This document shows positions 1-10,100 of a stretch of 64,000 bases of DNA, one piece after another. A program made the translations under genes and the position numbers. This DNA comes from Plasmodiophora brassicae (lineage: Eukaryota > Endomyxa > Phytomyxea > Plasmodiophorida > Plasmodiophoridae), in contig JASFAU010000006.1 in assembly GCA_039704465.1 (NCBI GenBank), positions 1 to 64,000 on the forward strand, in the 5' to 3' direction. The notes under the pieces are model-generated. The model ran no database searches, had not been told where the DNA came from, and saw nothing but the letters and a program-made list of their open reading frames with translations. Position 1 is the stretch's first letter. Every line of letters starts with the position of its first letter.

Positions 1-22
1 AACCTAAGCCTAAAAAACCCTA
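1..22. repeat. Telomeric repeat remnant (CCCTAA-type, C-rich strand)
   Basis: The first 22 bases are a run of CCTAAG, CCTAAA and CCCTAA words, readable as imperfect CCCTAA units. The C-rich strand reads 5' to 3' inward, as expected for a left chromosome end. It abuts the truncated retroelement with only an AG shared at the join. The tract is very short and at the edge of the window, so its true length and exact repeat unit cannot be judged. Confidence 0.7.
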
Positions 23-1053
23 AGACGGTCTTCCATCAGACGGATGGTATTGCCATGGGCTGCAATGCCGCAGTCTATTGCGCGAACATCTACCTGAAGG
101 ACTTCGACCACCGCTTCGTGAGATGCTTCAAATACTACCGCCGATATATTGACGACATATTCGCTGTGTACATCTACGGCATCGACGCCTTGGAACGCAC
201 AGCATCAGCAATGGGCGAGTACATAGCCGGCATCACGGTTAACTTCAATTACTCCTACGACTCGGTCGACTTCCTGGACTTGACCGTCTACAAACTACGC
301 GGCCGAGCAGCGTTCAAGACCTATCAGAAGCCGAACAACTGTTACCAGTACATCCCGCCCAGCTCGTTCCACAACCCGGCCTGCATCTCGGGGTATATCC
401 GCGGGGAGTGCATCCGGTATGTACGCACGAACACATGCCTTCAAGATCGACTGGCGATGATCCTACTGTTCCGACGACGCCTTTTGGCCCGCAGCTTCAG
501 TACTGCTTTTGTCGACAACATCATCATGCGAGTCAACCCGCACGCACGAGATGAATATCTGAGGCCAAGAGTTCGTGAACGAGATGACAAAGTCATGACG
601 CTATCAATCCCGTTCAACATGTCCCCAACGACCACGGCGTTCAGAGACATGATTCGCACGTTGAACAACATGCCGACCTGTCAAGCGATCAAGCTTCAAT
701 TCAGGATTGCGTTCCAACGCAATCCAAACATTCTGGCCCTGTCATCCACATCAAACATCAGCGACAACCAGGCCACGTACTTAGCCATCCACAACAAGCG
801 CCAGCGTTTGCGCTAATCTTCAAACTCCGCCACGGTGTCCGCACGCAAATTGTTTCATAAACAACACCGCCTTCAGCGATTCGCGTCAGACGCCGGTTCA
901 GCGAGACGCCGCAGTGCTGCTGACGAACAGCTTGCGAAGCTGCAGAAAGGCAAAACGGACACCACAACATCATCTACCGTAAGCATCCACCGCAGTAGCC
1001 GAACTGCTGACGGTGTTAACAGGCACCTACGTTGCGCACCACCTTCCAAACTA
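23..1053 (+). mobile_element. Penelope-like element, copy 1 (5'-truncated, telomere-capped)
   Basis: From 23 onward the sequence matches 3081-4110 almost base for base. It begins inside the reverse transcriptase gene, just before the DGIAMG motif, and runs through the 3' untranslated region to CCTTCCAAACTAA at about 1053, where copy 2 starts. One visible difference lies near 391-406: GGG versus GTA, plus an extra G in copy 1. The 5' truncation point is fused to telomeric repeats. The 3' end faces the chromosome interior, the polarity expected when the chromosome's 3' end primes reverse transcription. Confidence 0.85.
25..816 (+). CDS. Penelope-type reverse transcriptase, C-terminal fragment (copy 1)
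   Basis: The frame is open from the truncation point to a stop at 816. It carries the PLE RT signatures TDGIAMG and the catalytic YRRYIDD, followed by a thumb region and a C-terminal tail ending in RQRLR. RT motifs before DGIAMG are missing because of the 5' truncation, so the fragment cannot encode an active enzyme. Unlike copy 2 it reads through 403-406 (GGGG) without a frame break and so preserves the intended C-terminus. No GIY-YIG endonuclease follows the RT, which places it with the endonuclease-deficient PLEs. Confidence 0.85.
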   Translation, partial: TVFHQTDGIAMGCNAAVYCANIYLKDFDHRFVRCFKYYRRYIDDIFAVYIYGIDALERTASAMGEYIAGITVNFNYSYDSVDFLDLTVYKLRGRAAFKTYQKPNNCYQYIPPSSFHNPACISGYIRGECIRYVRTNTCLQDRLAMILLFRRRLLARSFSTAFVDNIIMRVNPHARDEYLRPRVRERDDKVMTLSIPFNMSPTTTAFRDMIRTLNNMPTCQAIKLQFRIAFQRNPNILALSSTSNISDNQATYLAIHNKRQRLR

Positions 1054-1082
1054 AGCTTCTACAGCGACGTATCCTGGCGAAC

Positions 1083-1976
1083 ATGAACCACCTCTTCCCG
1101 CAGGAGGCACTCGAAGAGCTTCCCTGGCTGGCGTACAAACCGATCCAACGTCTACTGGACCGACAATGCCAGACACAGGTCAAGCTACAGTGCAATATCA
1201 ACCAGTTGGGAACGAGGCTTGCCGATATGGAAGAGTATTCCATGGATAATCCACCACCAAAGGCAATCATGGACCGATACAAGAAATCGATCCCCGCCAA
1301 GATTAGCGACCGCGAAACGCTAGGAAAAGGCTTCGAGTTCATCATGGCCTGCGAGAAACACAATCTTACGGCACGCCTCGATCAAGCTAGAGCAAAACTG
1401 ACGGAGGCGAAGGAAGAACACGAAGCCGAACTGAAAGCGAACATCGAAGCCATGGAGAATATCTGGGAGGATCGACCGGCTGCTGCGCGACGCGCGATGC
1501 TCGTGGACGACGACGACGATCACGACCCGCTCCAAGACTTCCGCAACCCTGTGGATCCACTCTACAAATGGATTCCCATCATTCGAGCAACTATCCGCAA
1601 CCACTATACTGTGCTCTTCAAGCAACAGGCCGACCAACACGCACGAGCCAAGGAAGCCAAGCGTGCCAAGTTCCAAGCCCGTCAAGCGCAGCTAGACGAA
1701 CCAGTCATGCTAAGCAAACGGGACTTGCAGAAGATGATCCCGTCGAAGAAGGACATCGAACGACTGGTCAATGAAAAGGTGGCGAAGATGCGACCGGGAA
1801 AAGGCAGCCGCCGTCAGGACGCCCAGGCTGGCGGCGGGCACGCATCTGGGCAACAACGTCAACCCCGAAGCGAAAGCCAGAGGCAACCGCACGGAACGCA
1901 ACAGCGAGGAAGAGGACGTGGACGAGGACGCGGACGAGGACGCGGAAGAGGACGCGGCCGAGCCGTACAGCAGTAA
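1083..1976 (+). CDS. PLE ORF1 protein (coiled coil, Arg-Gly-rich tail)
   Basis: About 297 residues from the ATG at 1083; the frame is also open upstream into copy 1 but lacks an earlier ATG. The N-terminal two thirds are charged and helical, with a coiled-coil-like stretch near residues 105-140 and an Asp-rich run near residue 155. The last 25 or so residues are almost pure Arg-Gly dipeptides. RG/RGG tails commonly bind RNA and G-quadruplexes, so an RNP-forming or telomere-targeting role is an inference. The stop overlaps the RT start in TAATG (1974-1978), suggesting termination-reinitiation. No named domain is recognised. Confidence 0.7.
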   Translation: MNHLFPQEALEELPWLAYKPIQRLLDRQCQTQVKLQCNINQLGTRLADMEEYSMDNPPPKAIMDRYKKSIPAKISDRETLGKGFEFIMACEKHNLTARLDQARAKLTEAKEEHEAELKANIEAMENIWEDRPAAARRAMLVDDDDDHDPLQDFRNPVDPLYKWIPIIRATIRNHYTVLFKQQADQHARAKEAKRAKFQARQAQLDEPVMLSKRDLQKMIPSKKDIERLVNEKVAKMRPGKGSRRQDAQAGGGHASGQQRQPRSESQRQPHGTQQRGRGRGRGRGRGRGRGRGRAVQQ

Positions 1977-3873
1977 TGCGGAAGATGCGACGGGACGTCT
2001 ACGTACATCGCAAGTTCCCGTCCATCCATGCAGCTAAACTACGCCGAATCCAGTACTTACCGTCGTTTGCCAACTTCAGCTTTCATAACCTACTGCCGCC
2101 GCCACTTGCCGATGACCTGCCGGATCTAAAGTTCCTTGGGTTAGGTCCCAGATTCTGCCCAAGGCCAGCAGCACCACCCGTGGCGACGTACGTCTGTAGC
2201 ATCGGCCAGTTCACGCGACGCATCAGAGTGTATGACTTCTTCCACAACGTGTGCAACATTGCCCAAAATGACGATTACGATCCACGACTACAAGCACGTA
2301 ACACGTGGCTTCCGCCGGAGAACACCGCCGGATGCCACACGGTCATCGAGTACATTAACAACAAATCCAGCGCCATCCTCAGCAACCACGTCCTAACAAG
2401 TCCGGATCGTATTACGCGGGCGATGCGCAGGCTCAGCAACGACCCACGTGTCAAGATCGTGCTGTCGGACAAAAACATGGGCATCGTCGTCCTACCAATC
2501 GAGACGTACGACGACATGGTCTGGGCGCATCTAAGTGATGGTGAGCATTACGCACACGTCGGTCCGGTTAACTGTGAACAGTGGGTCGACATTCTGAACA
2601 CATTACGTATCCGATCGGCGACTCTTATGTTCCAAGCTAAACACCTCGGTCTACTCACCAATCAAGCCAAGAACTTCCTCAATCAAGGTGACGAATCACT
2701 TCCAAAGTTCCATGTTCTTCCAAAGCTGCACAAGCGAACGCCACCAGGTGTTCCCATCCCGTCTCGTCCAATTGTCGGCGCCGTCAAATGGATCACCACA
2801 AATTGGGCGATCTTTCTAGCGACAAAGCTAGAAGCAGTCACTGTTGAACACTCCCTGAGAGACTCGACGGAACTCGTGATCGACTTCGAAAGGACTCCGC
2901 TTAACGACCAGGACCTGCTGGTTACAGGGGACGTGACCTCCCTCTACACAATGATGTCACTAGAACGTCTCTACCGAGTCGTTCGTCAAGAGCTCAGGCA
3001 GATCCACTCCGACCAGATCGCCGAGTTCATGGTAACCGTTCTGGAAGTCATTTGTAAGTCGAACTACTTTCTCTACGGCGAGACGGTCTTCCATCAGACG
3101 GATGGTATTGCCATGGGCTGCAATGCCGCAGTCTATTGCGCGAACATCTACCTGAAGGACTTCGACCACCGCTTCGTGAGATGCTTCAAATACTACCGCC
3201 GATATATTGACGACATATTCGCTGTGTACATCTACGGCATCGACGCCTTGGAACGCACAGCATCAGCAATGGGCGAGTACATAGCCGGCATCACGGTTAA
3301 CTTCAATTACTCCTACGACTCGGTCGACTTCCTGGACTTGACCGTCTACAAACTACGCGGCCGAGCAGCGTTCAAGACCTATCAGAAGCCGAACAACTGT
3401 TACCAGTACATCCCGCCCAGCTCGTTCCACAACCCGGCCTGCATCTCGGTATATATCCGCGGGAGTGCATCCGGTATGTACGCACGAACACATGCCTTCA
3501 AGATCGACTGGCGATGATCCTACTGTTCCGACGACGCCTTTTGGCCCGCAGCTTCAGTACTGCTTTTGTCGACAACATCATCATGCGAGTCAACCCGCAC
3601 GCACGAGATGAATATCTGAGGCCAAGAGTTCGTGAACGAGATGACAAAGTCATGACGCTATCAATCCCGTTCAACATGTCCCCAACGACCACGGCGTTCA
3701 GAGACATGATTCGCACGTTGAACAACATGCCGACCTGTCAAGCGATCAAGCTTCAATTCAGGATTGCGTTCCAACGCAATCCAAACATTCTGGCCCTGTC
3801 ATCCACATCAAACATCAGCGACAACCAGGCCACGTACTTAGCCATCCACAACAAGCGCCAGCGTTTGCGCTAA
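1976..3873 (+). CDS. Penelope-type reverse transcriptase (copy 2, one frameshift)
   Basis: Starts at the ATG that overlaps the ORF1 stop. Visible PLE RT motifs in order: LPKLHK near residue 245, SRPIVG, the GDVTSLYT block near residue 320, TDGIAMG near residue 377, and YRRYIDD (catalytic Asp pair) near residue 403. At 3461-3463 there are three Gs where copy 1 has four. This shifts the frame to a stop at 3517; the original frame resumes at 3514 and ends at 3873. The catalytic core is intact and about 120 C-terminal residues are displaced. No GIY-YIG domain follows. The break may be real or a homopolymer sequencing error. Confidence 0.85.
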
Positions 3874-3976
3874 TCTTCAAACTCCGCCACGGTGTCCGCA
3901 CGCAAATTGTTTCATAAACAACACCGCCTTCAGCGATTCGCGTCAGACGCCGGTTCAGCGAGACGCCGCAGTGCTG

Positions 3977-4005
3977 CTGACGAACAGCTTGCGAAGCTGC
4001 AGAAA
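3977..4005 (+). ncRNA. Hammerhead-ribozyme-like core in the PLE 3' region (candidate)
   Basis: Both PLE copies (920-948 and 3977-4005) carry CTGACGA, then a perfect hairpin CAGCTT-GCG-AAGCTG, then GAAA. This is the conserved core order of a hammerhead ribozyme (CUGANGA, stem II, GAAA), a motif known from PLEs. The base next to each core box does not pair, and I could not find a convincing stem III or a GUC-type cleavage site. The assignment is tentative. Confidence 0.3.
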
Positions 4006-4110
4006 GGCAAAACGGACACCACAACATCATCTACCGTAAGCATCCACCGCAGTAGCCGAACTGCTGACGGTGTTAACAGGCACCTACGTTGCGCACCACC
4101 TTCCAAACTA

Positions 4111-7100
4111 ACCCTCGAATCGACAGGCAACCGGCACACGTACTGAAAGGCCAGGAGAAATGCTATCAGGTGCACCTGGTTTCAGAGCAATATGGAATTT
4201 CCCGAAGGCGAACAGCACGCAGATGCACAGCAGTTCTCAGCGGACGCCGTCACCGCCGCCGACCAACTGTCAACAGCCGCGTCTCGAATCGACAGGCAAC
4301 CGGCACACGTACTGAAAGGGCGTTGGAAATGCTGTCCGATGCACCTGGTTTCAGAGCAATATGGAATTTCCCGAAGGCGAACAGCACGCAGATGCACAGC
4401 AGTTCTCAGCGGACGCCGTCGCCGCCGCCGACCAACTGTCAACAGCCGCGTCTCGAATCGACTGGCAACCGGCACACGTACTGAAAGGGCGTTGGAAATG
4501 CTTTCCGATGCACCTGGTTTCTGAGCAATATGGAATTTCCCGAAGGCGAACAGCACGCAGATGCACAGCAGTTCTCAGCGGACGCCGTCACCGCCGCCGA
4601 CCAACTGTCAACAGCCGCGTCTCGAATCGACAGGCAACCGGCACACGTACTGAAAGGGCGTTGGAAATGCTGTCCGATGCTCCTGGTTTCAGAGCAATAT
4701 GGAATTTCCCGACGGCGAACAGCACGCAGATGCACAGCAGTTCTCAGCGGACGCCGTCACCGCCGCCGACCAACTGTCAACAGCCGCGTCTCGAATCGAC
4801 AGGCAACCGGCACACGTACTGAAAGGGCGTTGGAAATGCTGTCCGATGCTCCTGGTTTCAGAGCAATATGGAATTTCCCGACGGCGAACAGCACGCAGAT
4901 GCACAGCAGTTCTCAGCGGACGCCGTCACCGCCGCCGACCAACTGTCAAGCCGCGTCTCGAATCGACAGGCAACCGGCACACGTACTGAAAGGGCGTTGG
5001 AAATGCTGTCCGATGCACCTGGTTTCAGAGCAATATGGAATTTCCCGAAGGCGAACAGCACGCAGATGCACAGCAGTTCTCAGCGGACGCCGTCACCGCC
5101 GCCGACCAACTGTCAACAGCCGCGTCTCGAATCGACAGGCAACCGGCACACGTACTGAAAGGGCAGGAGAAATGCTATCAGCTGCACCTGGTTTCAGAGC
5201 AATATGGAATTTCCCGACGGCGAACAGCACGCAGATGCACAGCAGTTCTCAGCGGACGCCGTCACCGCCGCCGACCAACTGTCAACAGCCGCGTCTCGAA
5301 TCGACAGGCAACCGGCACACGTACTGAAAGGGCGTTGGAAATGCTGTCCGATGCTCCTGGTTTCAGAGCAATATGGAATTTACCGAAGGCGAACAGCACG
5401 CAGATGCACAGCAGTTCTCAGCGGACGCCGTCACCGCCGCCGACCAACTGTCAACAGCCGCGTCTCGAATCGACAGGCAACCGGCACACGTACTGAAAGG
5501 GCGTTGGAAATGCTGTCCGATGCACCTGGTTTCAGAGCAATATGGAATTTCCCGAAGGCGAACAGCACGCAGATGCACAGCAGTTCTCAGCGGACGCCGT
5601 CACCGCCGCCGACCAACTGTCAACAGCCGCGTCTCGAATCGACAGGCAACCGGCACACGTACTGAAAGGGCAGGAGAAATGCTATCAGCTGCACCTGGTT
5701 TCAGAGCAATATGGAATTTCCCGACGGCGAACAGCACGCAGATGCACAGCAGTTCTCAGCGGACGCCGTCACCGCCGCCGACCAACTGTCAACAGCCGCG
5801 TCTCGAATCGACAGGCAACCGGCACACGTACTGAAAGGGCGTTGGAAATGCTGTCCGATGCTCCTGGTTTCAGAGCAATATGGAATTTCCCGACGGCGAA
5901 CAGCACGCAGATGCACAGCAGTTCTCAGCGGACGCCGTCACCGCCGCCGACCAACTGTCAACAGCCGCGTCTCGAATCGACAGGCAACCGGCACACGTAC
6001 TGAAAGGGCGTTGGAAATGCTGTCCGATGCACCTGGTTTCAGAGCAATATGGAATTTCCCGAAGGCGAACAGCACGCAGATGCACAGCAGTTCTCAGCGG
6101 ACGCCGTCACCGCCGCCGACCAACTGTCAACAGCCGCGTCTCGAATCGACAGGCAACCGGCACACGTACTGAAAGGGCAGGAGAAATGCTATCAGCTGCA
6201 CCTGGTTTCAGAGCAATATGGAATTTCCCGACGGCGAACAGCACGCAGATGCACAGCAGTTCTCAGCGGACGCCGTCACCGCCGCCGACCAACTGTCAAC
6301 AGCCGCGTCTCGAATCGACAGGCAACCGGCACACGTACTGAAAGGGCGTTGGAAATGCTGTCCGATGCTCCTGGTTTCAGAGCAATATGGAATTTCCCGA
6401 CGGCGAACAGCACGCAGATGCACAGCAGTTCTCAGCGGACGCCGTCACCGCACGCCGCCGACCAACTGTCAACAGCCGCGTCTCGAATCGACAGGCAACC
6501 GGCACACGTACTGAAAGGGCGTTGGAAATGCTGTCCGATGCACCTGGTTTCAGAGCAATATGGAATTTCCCGAAGGCGAACAGCACGCAGATGCACAGCA
6601 GTTCTCAGCGGACGCCGTCACCGCCGCCGACCAACTGTCAACAGCCGCGTCTCGAATCGACAGGCAACCGGCACACGTACTGAAAGGGCAGGAGAAATGC
6701 TATCAGCTGCACCTGGTTTCAGAGCAATATGGAATTTCCCGACGGCGAACAGCACGCAGATGCACAGCAGTTCTCAGCGGACGCCGTCACCGCCGCCGAC
6801 CAACTGTCAACAGCCGCGTCTCGAATCGACAGGCAACCGGCACACGTACTGAAAGGGCGTTGGAAATGCTGTCCGATGCTCCTGGTTTCAGAGCAATATG
6901 GAATTTACCGAAGGCGAACAGCACGCAGATGCACAGCAGTTCTCAGCGGACGCCGTCACCGCCGCCGACCAACTGTCAACAGCCGCGTCTCGAATCGACA
7001 GGCAACCGGCACACGTACTGAAAGGGCGTTGGAAATGCTGTCCGATGCACCTGGTTTCAGAGCAATATGGAATTTCCCGAAGGCGAACAGCACGCAGATG

Positions 7101-10100
7101 CACAGCAGTTCTCAGCGGACGCCGTCACCGCCGCCGACCAACTGTCAACAGCCGCGTCTCGAATCGACAGGCAACCGGCACACGTACTGAAAGGGCAGGA
7201 GAAATGCTATCAGCTGCACCTGGTTTCAGAGCAATATGGAATTTCCCGACGGCGAACAGCACGCAGATGCACAGCAGTTCTCAGCGGACGCCGTCACCGC
7301 CGCCGACCAACTGTCAACAGCCGCGTCTCGAATCGACAGGCAACCGGCACACGTACTGAAAGGGCGTTGGAAATGCTGTCCGATGCTCCTGGTTTCAGAG
7401 CAATATGGAATTTCCCGACGGCGAACAGCACGCAGATGCACAGCAGTTCTCAGCGGACGCCGTCACCGCCGCCGACCAACTGTCAACAGCCGCGTCTCGA
7501 ATCGACAGGCAACCGGCACACGTACTGAAAGGGCGTTGGAAATGCTGTCCGATGCACCTGGTTTCAGAGCAATATGGAATTTCCCGAAGGCGAACAGCAC
7601 GCAGATGCACAGCAGTTCTCAGCGGACGCCGTCACCGCCGCCGACCAACTGTCAACAGCCGCGTCTCGAATCGACAGGCAACCGGCACACGTACTGAAAG
7701 GGCAGGAGAAATGCTATCAGCTGCACCTGGTTTCAGAGCAATATGGAATTTCCCGACGGCGAACAGCACGCAGATGCACAGCAGTTCTCAGCGGACGCCG
7801 TCACCGCCGCCGACCAACTGTCAACAGCCGCGTCTCGAATCGACAGGCAACCGGCACACGTACTGAAAGGGCGTTGGAAATGCTGTCCGATGCTCCTGGT
7901 TTCAGAGCAATATGGAATTTACCGAAGGCGAACAGCACGCAGATGCACAGCAGTTCTCAGCGGACGCCGTCACCGCCGCCGACCAACTGTCAACAGCCGC
8001 GTCTCGAATCGACAGGCAACCGGCACACGTACTGAAAGGGCGTTGGAAATGCTGTCCGATGCACCTGGTTTCAGAGCAATATGGAATTTCCCGAAGGCGA
8101 ACAGCACGCAGATGCACAGCAGTTCTCAGCGGACGCCGTCACCGCCGCCGACCAACTGTCAACAGCCGCGTCTCGAATCGACAGGCAACCGGCACACGTA
8201 CTGAAAGGGCAGGAGAAATGCTATCAGCTGCACCTGGTTTCAGAGCAATATGGAATTTCCCGACGGCGAACAGCACGCAGATGCACAGCAGTTCTCAGCG
8301 GACGCCGTCACCGCCGCCGACCAACTGTCAACAGCCGCGTCTCGAATCGACAGGCAACCGGCACACGTACTGAAAGGCCAGGAGAAATGCTATCAGGTGC
8401 ACCTGGTTTCAGAGCAATATGGAATTTCCCGAAGGCGAACAGCACGCAGATGCAGCAGTTCTCAGCGGACGCCGTCACCGCCGCCGACCAACTGTCAACA
8501 GCCGCGTCTCGAATCGACAGGCAACCGGCACACGTACTGAAAGGGCGTTGGAAATGCTGTCCGATGCACCTGGTTTCAGAGCAATATGGAATTTCCCGAA
8601 GGCGAACAGCACGCAGATGCACAGCAGTTCTCAGCGGACGCCGTCGCCGCCGCCGACCAACTGTCAACAGCCGCGTCTCGAATCGACTGGCAACCGGCAC
8701 ACGTACTGAAAGGGCGTTGGAAATGCTTTCCGATGCACCTGGTTTCTGAGCAATATGGAATTTCCCGAAGGCGAACAGCACGCAGATGCACAGCAGTTCT
8801 CAGCGGACGCCGTCACCGCCGCCGACCAACTGTCAACAGCCGCGTCTCGAATCGACAGGCAACCGGCACACGTACTGAAAGGGCGTTGGAAATGCTGTCC
8901 GATGCTCCTGGTTTCAGAGCAATATGGAATTTCCCGACGGCGAACAGCACGCAGATGCACAGCAGTTCTCAGCGGACGCCGTCACCGCCGCCGACCAACT
9001 GTCAACAGCCGCGTCTCGAATCGACAGGCAACCGGCACACGTACTGAAAGGGCGTTGGAAATGCTGTCCGATGCTCCTGGTTTCAGAGCAATATGGAATT
9101 TCCCGACGGCGAACAGCACGCAGATGCACAGCAGTTCTCAGCGGACGCCGTCACCGCCGCCGACCAACTGTCAACAGCCGCGTCTCGAATCGACAGGCAA
9201 CCGGCACACGTACTGAAAGGGCGTTGGAAATGCTGTCCGATGCTCCTGGTTTCAGAGCAATATGGAATTTCCCGACGGCGAACAGCACGCAGATGCACAG
9301 CAGTTCTCAGCGGACGCCGTCACCGCCGCCGACCAACTGTCAACAGCCGCGTCTCGAATCGACAGGCAACCGGCACACGTACTGAAAGGGCGTTGGAAAT
9401 GCTGTCCGATGCTCCTGGTTTCAGAGCAATATGGAATTTCCCGACGGCGAACAGCACGCAGATGCACAGCAGTTCTCAGCGGACGCCGTCACCGCCGCCG
9501 ACCAACTGTCAACAGCCGCGTCTCGAATCGACAGGCAACCGGCACACGTACTGAAAGGGCGTTGGAAATGCTGTCCGATGCTCCTGGTTTCAGAGCAATA
9601 TGGAATTTCCCGACGGCGAACAGCACGCAGATGCACAGCAGTTCTCAGCGGACGCCGTCACCGCCGCCGACCAACTGTCAACAGCCGCGTCTCGAATCGA
9701 CAGGCAACCGGCACACGTACTGAAAGGGCGTTGGAAATGCTGTCCGATGCACCTGGTTTCAGAGCAATATGGAATTTCCCGAAGGCGAACAGCACGCAGA
9801 TGCACAGCAGTTCTCAGCGGACGCCGTCACCGCCGCCGACCAACTGTCAACAGCCGCGTCTCGAATCGACAGGCAACCGGCACACGTACTGAAAGGGCAG
9901 GAGAAATGCTATCAGCTGCACCTGGTTTCAGAGCAATATGGAATTTCCCGACGGCGAACAGCACGCAGATGCACAGCAGTTCTCAGCGGACGCCGTCACC
10001 GCCGCCGACCAACTGTCAACAGCCGCGTCTCGAATCGACAGGCAACCGGCACACGTACTGAAAGGGCGTTGGAAATGCTGTCCGATGCTCCTGGTTTCAG

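Larger units (their letters stand above)
1054..4110 (+). mobile_element. Penelope-like element, copy 2 (near full-length)
   Basis: About 3.06 kb in the same orientation as copy 1 and directly abutting it. It holds ORF1 (1083-1976), the RT ORF (1976 to about 3873, one frame break) and a roughly 235-base 3' region. The 5' leader before the ORF1 ATG is under 30 bases, so it may also be slightly 5'-truncated. The 3' end reads CCAAACTAACCCTCG: the last element bases run into a telomere-like CTAACCC and then the 169-bp satellite. No LTRs, endonuclease or target duplication are seen. Confidence 0.85.

Noticed and set aside
1771..2037. Acidic DEDADEDAEED-type frame overlapping PLE ORF1
   Set aside because: It is the Arg-Gly codon run of ORF1 read in another frame.
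1..4110. GIY-YIG endonuclease domain in the PLEs
   Set aside because: Looked for after the RT thumb in both copies and in all frames of the 3' region; no GIY or YIG motif present.
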